From Brachynemurus nebulosus (taxonomy: Eukaryota; Arthropoda; Insecta; Neuroptera; Myrmeleontidae): a DNA stretch of 64,000 bases. Location of the stretch: the NCBI GenBank assembly GCA_035578155.1, contig JAPWDM010000008.1:2738001-2802000 (forward strand). The letters are read 5' to 3'. Below, one piece after another: positions 1 to 11,565 of this stretch; position 1 is the first letter of the stretch, and every line of letters starts with the position of its first letter. Made by a program: the position numbers and the translations under genes. Below the pieces are notes generated by a model. It ran no database searches and was not told the origin of the DNA. It saw nothing but the letters and a program-made list of their open reading frames with translations.

Positions 1-361
1 GCTCTGTTCTATGTTCCAGTCACCCGTCCCTAATCACCCCACTTTCGTCCGTTTATACTTGACATAACATCCCTATTAACCTCCGTTACGTCTCTACTCA
101 CCCCTTTGCCGTCTCATTTGACCGCCACTTAATCTAAATGTCATGCCCTCATGATTTTTTCTTAAAAAAAGAAAAATGAAAATAAATGAAAGTTTACGGT
201 TTTCTTTTCTTTTTTTTCAAGAACACCAAAACAAATTATTAAGAAGCAAAAAATAACACTGTCTGAAGACGTCAATCAAAATTGATTTTCTAATATTTTT
301 TTTCCAATTTCGAGCTTAGTCATTATTCTACTATATTTTAAGAGAAAAATATGTTTACCTT
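1..361. other. unassigned AT-rich sequence
   Basis: The first 150 bases are pyrimidine-rich with many C-runs, then the sequence becomes A/T-rich. I see no open frame of useful length, no match to the repeat families in the rest of the window, and no RNA-like fold. Confidence 0.5.
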
Positions 362-538
362 TAGGGTAAAAGACCCCATTGTCGATCGGGGTTATAAGTC
401 CGATCAGTTTTGACATTTATATTTTAATGAAGTTATTTCTGAGAGAAACCTTTGATAAAAAAAATTATTGTTAATAGAATGATTATTTTTCAATTTAAAT
501 TCACCTCACATTTAATGTCTCCTCACTTAATTTAAGAA

Positions 539-542
<4 letters not shown>

Positions 543-597
<55 letters not shown>
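543..597. repeat. (TA)n microsatellite
   Basis: Uninterrupted AT dinucleotide tract of about 55 bp inside the candidate element at 362-1655. Confidence 0.98.
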
Positions 598-598
<1 letters not shown>

Positions 599-1202
599 CA
601 ATTTTTGTTGAATTCGTGAATTTTTAATATGGTGGATGATCATTATTCAAAACACATGGGTTATAAATTGTAACATTTTTCACCGAATTTTTAAAGTTAT
701 TAGCATAATAAAAGTATACAAATAATTGTTATTAGTCCACTTAAGAGATTAGGATAGCTAAATTAAATTTTATATGTGTTAAATATTATTTGTATGACTG
801 ATCCTTCTTGGGATCAAAGTTTTAGAGTTAGGTACGGCATTTTGAGAATTATATATTGCATATCTATTTTATAAACATTTTTAATTAATTTTTGGGTTTA
901 AAACACTTAACTAACCGTTTTTATAATTTCACTTTAATATTTTATTTATTTCAGAACGTAAAATCAATTGAAAAATAATTAATATTGAATTAAAACTTCG
1001 AAATTGAAATAAAAACGTCAGACATTTAGATTTGAAACGATATATAAATATATACGTCATCTATCTTCATATACTTAATTTAACTGTTTAAAAATTCACA
1101 ATGGCGTATAGGTAAGTTAGAATCATCTTAGAATGTACACAATGTTTTTTAAAGCAAAATTAGATGGCGAAAGAAAATACAGTATTTTAGTGGTTTATTT
1201 TA

Positions 1203-1336
1203 TCGAATATTTAAACCTTCTGTCATTGCTGCTATGTTTCACAAGGTGTCATTCTGTGATACTCTATGACACAGACTGACCTCTTGTAGTGGATAGAGTG
1301 TCAAAGTGACTGAAAGAGAATGGTTCAAATATTCGA
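1203..1336. mobile_element. small foldback MITE, TA-flanked
   Basis: Inverted ends TCGAATATTTAAACC and, on the other strand, TCGAATATTTGAACC, each bordered by TA. At 134 bp with TA on both sides it fits a non-autonomous Tc1/mariner-type MITE. No internal coding sequence. Confidence 0.55.
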
Positions 1337-1655
1337 TAGTATAAGATTTACTACTGTACTGATGTACATTATTAATGGGTGATTCTTGATAGGGGTCAGT
1401 GTATTGATCTTTCAAAGGAGGTTAATATTTTCTGTATGCTTTTTAATAGACGTCAACAAATTATAAAACAAAATCATTAATAAATCAAAATTTTTGGGTT
1501 ATATTTTCTTAAAAACATATCTATTGGATTAAAAAAACTTGGTTTCATACTTATTAAGAAAAAAAAAATGGGTGTTTTGTTTATTTTTTAATTTTTTTAA
1601 GCTAATTTAATGATACAGCTAAAAATAGTGATCGGTCATCGGGTCTCTTACCCTA

Positions 1656-2403
<748 letters not shown>

Positions 2404-3273
2404 TTAACCCTAGAATCATACGTACTCGTCAAAACGACGAACGAACTTCTCTACCTGCTCCAATACTACAACTTGTCGGTGCCTGCTTGCTGTGAAACTT
2501 CTGTTATCTAATTTATTTGTTATTATAACACATAATACGTATAAATTTTGTTTATAGCTATTGTCGTTTTTTTTATACTGAAATAGTGTGCGTCAAAAGG
2601 ACGACGATGTATGATTAACCTATATTTTTTTTTTAAAGATTTTGTACTCTACATATAAAAGTTTTCCTAATTTTTCTAGAATTTATTAAAGATATGGATG
2701 TTATAATTAATTTATTCAATGATTATGATAATGTGAAAGAAGATTACAGCTGTTTGACTTATAGAGACGACATAATACTGAAGTTTTGCGAAGTGACTTA
2801 ATAAAAGGTTAACAATTTATTTTGAGATCTTATTCTAAAAATTACTAACAAATTTTAGAAAATTTACAAATGTACCTAGAATGGGAAAATAACTACATAT
2901 CTATAGGAATATTTATGACTGAGAAATTTCACATTCTGTAAAGTCACACATGTCCATTGACTCATAATGGTTTATAAATTAATTATTTGAAAGACATGTT
3001 TTATGAGACAATTGATGTATTTATCTATTTTTTAATTTTTATAGTGAAAATATGCTTTGATAAAAAGATTAAAAAATTAATAAATATTTATATTAAGAAA
3101 TTTTTCCAAATCCAATTTTTTTTAAATATTTTGTTCGCTTTTGTAGTATTGTTATGTAAAAAAAATGTTTTTTGAAATAAACTCTAAAACTCCCCGTAAA
3201 AAGTCGATTCGTCGAAACGATGCCGATGTATGATTAACTTGACTCGTAGACCAACGTATGATTCTAGGGTTAA
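2404..3273 (+). mobile_element. piggyBac-type MITE, copy 1, with TTAA duplications
   Basis: The element proper is 2408-3269 (862 bp). It begins CCCTAGAATCATACG, ends with the reverse complement of that sequence, and TTAA lies immediately outside both ends (2404-2407, 3270-3273). A CCCTAGAA terminus with a TTAA target is the hallmark of piggyBac transposons. The interior lacks a transposase frame, so this is a non-autonomous derivative. Subterminal repeats of the type ATGTATGATTAAC and CGTCAAAACGACG recur near both ends. Copies 2 (48519-49395) and 3 (about 43945-44796) match along most of their length. An interior frame at 2987-3175 encodes a short low-complexity Lys/Phe/Ile-rich peptide that I do not consider a gene. 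Confidence 0.9.
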
Positions 3274-3826
3274 TCTAAATAAAATAAACTGAAGGAAAAT
3301 TTGCAGGTAATTTTAGGGGGTCCGGACTCCTTGGACCTCCCCGGTTGTTGCGTCTCTGTTGCAAGGAGCCAATTTTATATTATCTAGACTACAGTTTATG
3401 TAGTTTATACCCACTATCTTTTTATATTGTCGCACCATGGTGTATGAATTCGCCTCACCTATAGACAATTTTATGTTAATCAATTTATAAAAAAAAAATT
3501 AAACACAATACAGCTTTCATTTTTGGTACATATATTGTCAAAAAAAACGCCAAATATTTTGTTGCCAGTCCCTACTTTATATATATAATTGTCTTTTTTG
3601 TACAGCAGTTTCTTTCTAAGATTTCAAAACGCGCGTTATTTTTAAAAATTATAAAAGACGTGCCTGTAAAATAACAAATTACAAGGATGTCACGTTCACC
3701 GCTTTTCTTTGATGACTAACTCATTACTGCCAAAATTCAGTAGCATAAATTGATCTATGACTTTGTACGGGCATAACACTGACGAAGAAATATCGAGAGG
3801 CAGCTCTGTCTAGATTCGCCCCTACT
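3274..3826 (-). repeat. dispersed repeat R8, copy 1
   Basis: Reverse-complement match over its whole length to 37981-38605. Shared landmarks are the ACCATGGTG motif, the GCGCGTTATTTTTAAAAAT stretch and the ATTCGCCCCTACTG end. This copy has only a short TATATATA run where the other carries a 66-bp (TA)n tract. It abuts piggyBac copy 1. Family unassigned. Confidence 0.8.
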
Positions 3827-4331
3827 GATGATATTTTCGGGAAATATAAATGCATATAACCTCTGGATTTCATTTCATGGTCTAGAAGCCTTCCAGTGAA
3901 ACAGCTTGTATTTATTTATGTAAGCCGCCACTGGTACATTTGACCGACATTTTAGTGGTAGCAGTAGATTAATCCCTACGGGAGTACTATACTGAAACTG
4001 TTTTCTCTCTTCCCCGAACCCTCCCGCCATCATAGTACATAATATCCGCAACATAATTTACCATTCCGTACATAACTCCCGTACATACCAATTTTCAGAG
4101 TATTCACAATTTTCAAACATATTTGTACAAATCTCGACATATACTACCAGATGTAGATTAAGCGTACAATTACAGGTGGTGATAGTAGTTTTCCCTTTAC
4201 ATACATACATATACCTGCTCATTTACTCATCCATGAGTAATGAGTAATGAGTCGCTCGTATGAGTGGGCTACTACCGTTCATAATATAATGATAATGGAC
4301 ATGTGCTGACATAATATGTATGTAAGGTGTA
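3827..4331. other. unassigned sequence
   Basis: AT-rich, with a small cluster of ATGAGTA repeats near 4227-4265. No frame or repeat-family match is seen. Confidence 0.5.
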
Positions 4332-5007
4332 TACAAGGTGGTCCAGAATTATCTACCGTATCTACAGGAGGTGATAGTACGTTCAAAAATAATGGTACCT
4401 TTTCATGTACACTTTTTTCCAAAACTCAATAATCAGGGAGATAAAGTAGAGGCGTGAAATATAGAGGGGTGGAACGAAACTGACTTCTTTCTTTTTTTAA
4501 ATTTTTTTTTTTTGACACTTTTGAATAATGGATTCATATTTTAGGGGTGCGTATGAAAATCATTAGGGGATACTTTGGAAATAGATACTTCTACTTTAAA
4601 TTACTCGAAAACGGTATTATTTATCGAAATGTAACAAGTATACCTTTTCTGTGTGGAATTGTCTGAAGAATTATATTATCAGGGATTTTGTTTAAATAAT
4701 TGCAAATTAAAAAAGAAAAGACGTGATAACTCACACCTACCTTCCAAAACCACCGTTTAATCATAAGTGGTGGAATAAGTATTAACATAAATTTAATCCT
4801 CCTAATGCAAATTATGTACCCCTAAAATATCAATCCGTTATTCAAAAGTATTTGGAAAATATTTAGGAAACGATGGCTTTCGTTTCATCCCTTTACGGGG
4901 ATCTATTTCCCTTATTACTGAGTTTTGGAAAAAAGTGTAGATGAAAAGGTAACATTATTTTTGAAAGTACTATCACCTCTAGCAAATACGGTACATAATT
5001 CTGGACC

Positions 5008-5011
<4 letters not shown>
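4332..5011 (+). mobile_element. R6 mariner-like foldback element, copy 1
   Basis: Terminal inverted repeats of roughly 100 bp: the left end reads TACAAGGTGGTCCAGAATTA, and the right end has GGACCACCCTA on the same strand. TA lies outside each end, the duplication expected for the Tc1/mariner group. The element proper is 4334-5011, with no transposase. An uninterrupted TTAA at 4596-4599 is the empty counterpart of the site where copy 3 (48254-49808) carries a piggyBac MITE. The right 406 bp are duplicated in inverse orientation at 5409-5814. Confidence 0.85.

Positions 5012-5093
<82 letters not shown>
5012..5093. repeat. (TA)n microsatellite
   Basis: An 82-bp TA tract between the R6 right end and the mariner-type MITE. 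Its mirror partner is 5327-5408. Confidence 0.98.
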
Positions 5094-5096
<3 letters not shown>

Positions 5097-5323
5097 TAGC
5101 TCTCAAAAGTATTTTGACAAGTCTTCTTTTGTTATTATCGTTGACCTGTCGTTATTAAGACTTAGTTCGATATTTTCCTTTTCTTTAGGAATTCATAACA
5201 TTTAGGAGTCCTAATTTGTAAAAAATATCACCACTTTAAATACATTATTTGATTCAATACAATATTGTTCTTATTTTTTTAATATCTAACAAATTGTACT
5301 TGTCAAAATACTTTTGAGCGCTA

Positions 5324-5326
<3 letters not shown>
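5094..5326. mobile_element. Tc1/mariner-type MITE inserted in (TA)n
   Basis: Starts CAGTAGCTCTCAAAAGTATT and ends with the imperfect reverse complement (AATACTTTTGAGCGCTACTG). Both ends are bordered by TA, here part of long (TA)n tracts. CAGT...CAAAAGT termini with TA targets are typical of the Tc1/mariner superfamily. At 233 bp it cannot encode a transposase. Confidence 0.85.

Positions 5327-5408
<82 letters not shown>
5327..5408. repeat. (TA)n microsatellite
   Basis: An 82-bp TA tract mirroring 5012-5093 across the mariner-type MITE. Confidence 0.98.
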
Positions 5409-5412
<4 letters not shown>

Positions 5413-5814
5413 GGTCCAGAATTATGTACCGTATTTGCTAGAGGTGATAGTACTTTCAAAAATAATGTTACCTTTTCATCTACACTTTTTTCCAAAACTC
5501 AGTAATAAGGGAAATAGATCCCCGTAAAGGGATGAAACGAAAGCCATCGTTTCCTAAATATTTTCCAAATACTTTTGAATAACGGATTGATATTTTAGGG
5601 GTACATAATTTGCATTAGGAGGATTAAATTTATGTTAATACTTATTCCACCACTTATGATTAAACGGTGGTTTTGGAAGGTAGGTGTGAGTTATCACGTC
5701 TTTTCTTTTTTAATTTGCAATTATTTAAACAAAATCCCTGATAATATAATTCTTCAGACAATTCCACACAAAAAAGGTATACTTGTTACATTTCGATAAA
5801 TAATACCGTTTTAG
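5409..5814 (-). mobile_element. R6 element, copy 2, truncated inverted half
   Basis: Right half of R6 in reverse orientation, starting at the terminus GGGTGGTCCAGAATTATG and ending abruptly after 406 bp with no second terminus. See the palindrome entry. Confidence 0.85.
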
Positions 5815-6013
5815 AGACAGAGTTACGTAATTATTGTAAATTAAATGTGAAAAGTAGTCAATCAGAGGTTTTTCGTAGTTTTCAGTGATAAAAATTAAAT
5901 TTTGTTAAAAAGTTTGGCCAGTGCGTGCTGTATATGCAATTGAGTTAGGCTATCTCAATGGCTTCTCAAAGTTATTTAAGGTATTACATTATTTGGGAAA
6001 AAAATTTCGATTT

Positions 6014-6403
6014 TAGTCAATTTTCGAATCGAAAAATCAGCTTGTTACAGCCACTGTCATGACCACACGATAACTCTCGAACGAAACGTCCTATTTTTAC
6101 GAAATTTTGATGAAAATGTCGGAAATCCCAAACCGTTGCACAATTTCGTGAGCACCAGCTTTGTCCGATGCCTGAAACATGGTTTTTTTGGTTATTTTTC
6201 GTGGAAAAAATTAGTTTTTTCTTAAAAATTTTCCCAAGTTCAAAAGTTTTTGCGACATTTTTCTACACCATTAGAAAGAGAAGGAAAAATCACAGAAAAA
6301 ATGTCATTAAACTACCGTTCTATGTAAACTAGTTTCCAAGAGCAAAATGAATTTTTATAAACGGAAATTTGCTATGTTATGCAGGATGCTGCGACAGGTG
6401 TAT
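6014..6403 (+). repeat. dispersed repeat R2, diverged copy lacking the (TA)n segment
   Basis: Matches the R2 copies at 10769-11317 and 58823-59342 from ATTACAGCCACTGTCATGAC to GCAGGATGCTGCGACAGG. The segment carrying GAGCCCGGGACTATGGCAG and the microsatellite is absent: CTGTCATGAC runs straight into CACGATAACTCTCG. It may represent the form before the TA-bearing segment was gained, or a deletion. Confidence 0.8.
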
Positions 6404-7362
6404 TAACATTTCTCGAATGATATTCAAAAGGAATCATAATTGCGGAAATATTTTAAAAATCGTTTTGAAGCAGATTTTTGAAACAACTTCGCACTTTGGG
6501 GTCTGCCAGCTCAGTTGATAACTTTTTGTACATTTCTTTTGTTGCATTTCCAATAAATAACTCAAAAATGATAGGTTTAAACGCAAAAAAAAAAAACGGT
6601 AAGCACGTTTTAAAATTTTACAGGCATTTCTCTCGAAACTACGTTTTCCGAAACGGTGAGCAAGATAACTTCAGCAATATTCATCTGATTGATTTGAAAT
6701 TTTACCTCCTGTAACTTTTTAGATAAATTATCAGGGGCGGTACACAAAATTTTCGAAATTGGTTTACAAACAAAATTTTTTATAAGCAAATTAGCGCTAA
6801 TATTTGAAAATAAAACCGCCTGAGTAAACCATTTTTTTTTAATATTCTGCCTGCTGTTGCACTTACACCTTCGCCGCCATTTTGCTTTTTAAATTGGAAA
6901 TTATGTAATTTCGAATACCACAAATAGTTAAGACTTGGCCAAAAATTGACTCCAATCATCTTCACTTACTTCCATATTATAAATATCGACTGCTTTAAAA
7001 TATACCTACAGTTAAAATATTATTTCGGTAAATTGCGAAAAATTCATGCTACGGAACCCACACTGTCGCTAAGCCTATTATTAGCTACTATTATTACAAT
7101 TTCTGATTAAAATTCATTTCGTAGAATTCATTATAATGAATTGATATTTAATCGGATTATCCCCGCGTACGAATTCATTCAATCACGTTGAATTAATTTT
7201 CCTAGAAAAATTTTCCAGTTTTGCCATTATTAGGTACTGCATTATATGTTACAGTTGAAAGATCAATTAAATTATAAAACTGACAGAAAAAAGATTCACC
7301 AAATGCGTGCAGAATGCGCAGTAAGTGAGGATTCTACTGATGCATAAATTGGAAAAAAATTT
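6404..7362. other. unassigned sequence
   Basis: A 78-codon frame at 6478-6714 and another on the minus strand at 6780-6965 show no recognisable motif or repeat match. Both fit chance open frames. Otherwise AT-rich with poly-A and poly-T runs. Confidence 0.5.
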
Positions 7363-8262
7363 ACACACAGTAACAAAATTTGTGTTCTGCGTAAAAAAAG
7401 ACCAGTGGTTAAAATGTTTGTGTTAAATAAGTAACACAACCCTGCGTTAATGTAACATTTCGTGTTTATGTTAAATGAAAATATTAACATAAATCTCGAT
7501 TTAACAAAATAAAAATATTAATCGGTTTTGAACAGCAAGGAAGTAACACAATATTTGTGTAGAGCAAAAGAATGCTGTAAGTACCTAACTTACATTAGAA
7601 TATATATCTACCAAAATATATATAATAAAAAGGATGAGGGTAGTTCTTATTATTAAACAAAACCGAAAAATTATAAGTTTTTTCAGTTATTGACGAATAT
7701 AATTTTATTAAACGTTTAAAAATGAAACAATTTTCTTACATTTTAAGGTTATTTTGTTACAGATTCAGTTACAAAAAAATCATGTAAGCTTACTTACATG
7801 TAAGATGGTATATTATATAATACAATCTCAAATAAGCTTACTTAATGTTTTTTAACTGAATCTGTAACAAAATAACCTTAAAATGTAAGAAAATTGTTTC
7901 ATTTTTAAACGTTTAATAAAACTATATTCGTTAGTAACCGAGAAAACTTACAATTTTTCGGTTTTGTTCAATAATAAGAACTACTCTCATCTTTTTAATT
8001 ATATATATTTTCGTAGATATGTATGGACACAAGTAAGAATTTTTACAAAGAACTGACTTACTTTGCGTTCTTTGAGTCTCATTTATAATAATGCATGAAC
8101 AAAATCGTTATAATTTTTGACGACTTTCAAATATCTTAAGCTTCAGTGGAATTAAAATATTGAATAAAAAAGTTTAACAACACACTCTGAAAAATTAACA
8201 CAAAATGTATGTCCTCTTGTGTGTTATATCATTGACACAAATCTTGTGTATAGATTTGACAT

Positions 8263-8432
8263 ATATGCTTTGTTTTTTTTATTTTATTTTTATTTTATTT
8301 TTTTCTATAGGATCGTTGGTGTTGTGGTTAGCTCGCCTGGCTAGTTACCAGGAGATCCTGTGTTCGATTCCCGGCCGATCTGGATAATTTTTTCAGTCAC
8401 CTGATGATTTTTAATTTACATAATATGCTTTG
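8263..8432 (+). mobile_element. tRNA-derived SINE-like insertion with 10-bp target duplication
   Basis: ATATGCTTTG occurs at 8263-8272 and again at 8423-8432, once only in the empty R3 copy near 31010. The insert comprises a T-rich tract (TTTTA-type runs, 8273-8305), a tRNA-like region (8310-8381) and a 40-bp AT-rich tail. Having the T-rich tract upstream of a plus-strand tRNA region is unusual, because a SINE normally carries an A-rich tail downstream. Confidence 0.75.
8310..8381 (+). pseudogene. tRNA-like sequence, Thr(AGT)-like anticodon, SINE head
   Basis: The 72-nt region has a six-pair acceptor stem with one G-U (GGATCG with CGATCT), an anticodon stem CCTGG/CCAGG around loop CTAGTTA, and a B-box-like GTTCGATTCCC. 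T33 is present but position 37 is T rather than a purine, and the T-stem has a mismatch. Its location inside a duplication-flanked insertion makes it a retroposed tRNA relic, not a working gene. Confidence 0.7.
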
Positions 8433-8516
8433 TATTAAAATAGCACAAAAGATTGAGTGAACCATTTTGGACATGTGAAATGTGTTAATTTTAACATAAA
8501 TTTTTTCACTGTGCAG

Positions 8517-8754
8517 GTTAAAAGAGATGGCGGTTGATGTAGTGTCAGAAAAGATTTATAGAACACTAATAGCTTGTCAGAGCAGTTCTATATCAAAAGT
8601 AGCAAAGTTACAGCAATTTTATACTGAAAGCAGTAAAAGTTACGACAGTTCTTTACCAAAAGTAGTAAAGTTACAGCGATTCTGTGCCAAAAGATTTACG
8701 AAAATGAAATAATAGTGACCACTGTGCGTTTTATCACTTATTGTTATACGAGAG
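8517..8754 (+). other. short frame with internal 66-bp repeat
   Basis: A 61-codon frame at 8527-8712 carries two in-frame versions of a motif resembling SSISKVAKLQQF and SSLPKVVKLQRF, 22 residues apart. This reflects a 66-bp imperfect tandem repeat in DNA. I recognise no protein family and do not claim a gene. Confidence 0.35.
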
Positions 8755-9165
8755 GCTTGTATTTTTTCGAACAGAATTTGCGTTTTTCTAACGAAAATTT
8801 ATTGCCTAAAAGCAATTTAACTCGAAGAGCTGTCAACTAATAAAAACGCGACAGTGAAGCTGAAGCGTTTTTGTTAGTTGACACTTCTTCTTGTGAAATT
8901 GCTTTTAGGCAAGAAATTTGAGTTGTAGAATGCACAAATTTTTTTTTCAGAAAAAGTATAAGACAATTTAACTTTAATTCATATTATTATTTTTAATACA
9001 TTGTTACTATGGTTCTGAAATCAGTTAATTTTATCAATACGAATTTTTGTTTCATTTTTATCGTGTTTACCTACAGTGAAATGACCAATGAAATGTTTTG
9101 TACCATTTTTTTCGCTGTAAAAATCTGTCCTAATTTTTTTTCCATGGTAAAATTGAAAAAAATAC
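8755..9165 (+). repeat. dispersed repeat R16, copy 1
   Basis: Direct copy of 42590-42995. It starts with an imperfect hairpin (TTGCCTAAAAGCAATTTAA with its complement near 8897-8912) around CTGTCAACTAATAAAAACGC, then a shared 3' part with the landmark TACAGTGAAATGACCAATGA. A short frame starting at 9009 is shared with the other copy. Between the copies about nine codon changes alter the residue and five do not, as expected without purifying selection. Confidence 0.8.
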
Positions 9166-9226
9166 AATATATTCTTATGGGACTTGATAAACATGAGTTA
9201 GATTGTCATTACAATTGTAACGTTAT

Positions 9227-9516
9227 AATACCCCTGTCGCAGCATCCTGCATAACATAGCGAATTTCCGTTTATAAAAATTCGTTTTTCTCGGAAACTAG
9301 TTGACATAGAAAAAAAGTTTAAAGACCTTTTTTATGTAATTTTTTCTTCCCTTTAAAGTGTTGTAAAAAAATTTCGCAAAAATTTTTGAATAAGTGGAAA
9401 TTTTGGCAAAAAACTAATTTTTTGCAAGAACAAAAACCATCTTCCTGGCATCCGACGTGTCTGGCTGACGAACTCATCCAAGGCTTTGGGACTTCCAATG
9501 TTCTCACCAAGTTTCG

Positions 9517-9565
<49 letters not shown>

Positions 9566-9685
9566 TTTAGTGAATATTCTACTAACATCTAGGGACCTGA
9601 AAACAAATTTCTGCCATAGTCCCGGGCTCAGGTCGCATCATGACAGTGGCTGTAATAGCTGAATTCCATTCTGGAAATTCGCTAA
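9227..9685 (-). repeat. dispersed repeat R2, complete minus-strand copy
   Basis: Reads (minus strand) from TAGCGAATTTCC through CTGTCATGATGCGACC, a (TA)n tract, GTTCTTGCAAAAAATTAG and GCAGGATGCTGCGACAGG. The motif TAGCGAATTTCC lies near both ends in inverted orientation. Family unassigned. No coding capacity: the frames crossing it contain the Ile-Tyr tract. Confidence 0.85.
9520..9562. repeat. (TA)n microsatellite in R2
   Basis: A 43-bp TA tract at the same internal position as in the R2 copies at 10893 and 58933. Confidence 0.98.
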
Positions 9686-10132
9686 TATGAAAAATGAGGG
9701 CAGTCGTGCATTTCGTTCAACGAGTTTATTTTAAGCTGAAATTTTGCACATAAGAATTTTGTATATATCGAAAACATGTTACTTCGGTAGCTTTGGTTAT
9801 ACTTGTACTACATGAACTGGAAAGTGTCACCAAAAGAGAATCCTACAGACCCTGTAAGTCATGAAAGTTACCTTTTTGGTGGGTAGAAATGTAAGAATTA
9901 TGTGGGTGAACGAATATTTTATCCGTATCACATCTGTACCGGAAAATCTGTGCACTTGAATCTTCTTCTGTGTTTTCATATTAATGGAAATTTATTCCTG
10001 AACTAAGTGTATTCTTCTAAGAGAATTATTAGACTATATTATTATACATAAAAAAGGTTTATTACTTATTCAAACAGAAATGTGAACACAAGTTTGTTTT
10101 TCACAGAAAAATCATATTATTATTATTATCAT
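9686..10132. other. unassigned sequence
   Basis: AT-rich sequence between an R2 copy and the TTAA-flanked element. Nothing recognisable. Confidence 0.5.
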
Positions 10133-10768
10133 TTAAGGGGGACCACTAGTGTGACATTTTGAAAAAATTGGAAAATTTTTTTTTGCATGTTTCGATAGTC
10201 TATACCTTTAAAAATAACATACTAAAATTTCAAGTGCATATCGCAAATAGTTTTTGAGTTACAGCCATCCGAAGAGTGGATTCGGATTTTCATTGTTAAC
10301 TTTGAGGTATTGAGAAATGTATGAAGGTTGATAGTTCGAGAGTTTCTGGACGTGGCTGCCAGTCATATGTTGTGGAGCAGCTAGATCCTGGCACATTTAA
10401 ACGACTCATTTAGTTTTACTATGACCGTTATAGTGAGTACATCGTAACTAATTTTAGTAAAAATTCTCAGTGATTGAAACTAAAAGGTAAAGTACAGAAA
10501 AACTACATTTTTCAAATTTGCTGCAGTTATAACTCGAAGACAAATCATCCGATCGATTTGATTTTTATTGCGGCTTCTTTTATATATGTTTCTTCGTGCC
10601 ATGAACCTCCAGTTTTCCAATCGAATAAAAAATGTAATTTTTGCAGGCCAAAAATCATTAAATTTTCGCGCAAATTTTGAAATTTTTTTTTAAAAAACTC
10701 CACCATTTTGTTAAATTTCAATTTTTTTTTTTCGACTGAGGTTCATAGCACGGGTGCTTTTTGGTTTT

Positions 10769-10892
10769 TAGCGAATTTCCAGAATGGAATTTCAGCTATT
10801 ACAGTAGGTCTCGTGACGCGACTTGAGCCCGGGACTATGGCAGAAAGTTGTTTTGAGGTCCCTAGAAACCGAAAATAATATTCACTAAAATT

Positions 10893-10975
<83 letters not shown>

Positions 10976-11317
10976 TTATGTATTTATGTATTAGCACGAT
11001 AACTCTCGAACGAAATGTCCTAGGTTTACGAAATTTGGTGAGAACGTTGGAAGTCCAAAAATCTTGGATGAGTTCGTCAGCCAGACACGTCGGATGCCAG
11101 GAACATGGTTTTTGTTCTTGCAAAAAATTAGTTTTTTGCCAAAATTTTCACTTATTCAAAAATTTTTGCCAAATTTTTTTGCACCATTTAAAAGAGGAGA
11201 AAAAATTACATAAAAAAGCTCTTTAAACTATTATTCTATGTCAACTAGTTTCCGAGAAAAACTAATTTTTATAAACGGAAATTCGCTATGTTATACAGGA
11301 TGCTGCGACAGGGGTAT
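10769..11317 (+). repeat. dispersed repeat R2, complete copy nested in R19
   Basis: From TAGCGAATTTCCAGAATGG through GAGCCCGGGACTATGGCAG, a (TA)n tract, CACGATAACTCTCGAACG and GCAAAAAATTAGTTTTTTGC to GCTGCGACAGGGGTATT. Matches the copy at 58823-59342 throughout. Confidence 0.88.
10893..10970. repeat. (TA)n microsatellite in R2
   Basis: A 78-bp tract with one C interruption near 10905, followed by a short TGTATTTA repeat. Confidence 0.97.
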
Positions 11318-11565
11318 TTTGATTTCAGGTACTGTGAAGGCCGCTATCACTGCAGCAGTGGGGGAACTTTTTTTTTTTGGAGCCTTGGGAGATCGTGAAT
11401 AACTCACTGAATTTTCAATTTTTTAGACCAAAAATTCTATCATGAATTTATTATGTATCAACGAATATACCCTTAAAATATTGAAGCATTCCATACAGTA
11501 GTTTTCTTTAAAAAATTTCCCAAAAATCACCTTTTTTCAGGCGGTCACACTAGTTGCCCCCTTAA

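Larger units (their letters stand above)
362..1655. mobile_element. candidate TIR element, about 1.3 kb
   Basis: The left end reads TAGGGTAAAAGACCCCATTG and the right end, reverse complemented, reads GTAGGGTAAGAGACCCGATG, giving an imperfect inverted repeat of about 25 bp. The interior holds a (TA)n tract and a small foldback at 1203-1336 and has no coding potential. No clear target-site duplication is visible, so the class is unassigned. The termini could be coincidental, but the matched length argues for a real element. Confidence 0.45.
4606..5814. repeat. large near-perfect palindrome
   Basis: Arms 4606-5011 and 5409-5814 are each 406 bp and match as reverse complements with only one or two differences by eye and no indel. 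They enclose two (TA)n tracts of 82 bp each and a 233-bp mariner-type MITE. A frame beginning MEKSVDEK appears on both strands because of this symmetry and is not a gene. Either a recent inverted duplication or an assembly fold-back could produce this. Confidence 0.92.
7363..8516 (-). mobile_element. R3 foldback element, copy 1, interrupted by a SINE
   Basis: Ends resemble CTACACAGTRAAAAAATTTG on both strands and match copy 2 (30924-31876) in reverse orientation. The core, about 7600-8030, is a long hairpin with arms of around 200 bp, marked by AAAACCGAAAAATT and GTTACAGATTCAGTT on one arm and their complements on the other. The element contains many AACACAAA motifs and no coding frame. A 150-bp tRNA-derived insertion lies at 8273-8422. 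Confidence 0.85.
10133..11565. mobile_element. TTAA-flanked element R19 with G-rich termini
   Basis: TTAA at 10133-10136 and 11562-11565 borders an element (10137-11561, 1425 bp) whose termini read GGGGGACCACTAGTGTGAC and, on the other strand, GGGGGCAACTAGTGTGACC. An R2 copy sits inside at 10769-11317. No transposase frame remains. A TTAA target is shared with piggyBac, but the terminus is not the canonical CCCTAGAA type. I leave the superfamily open. Confidence 0.8.

Noticed and set aside
4925..5495. Two identical-looking peptides starting MEKSVDEK on opposite strands
   Set aside because: Produced by the palindrome 4606-5814, and each runs into (TA)n. No domain and no independent evidence of coding.
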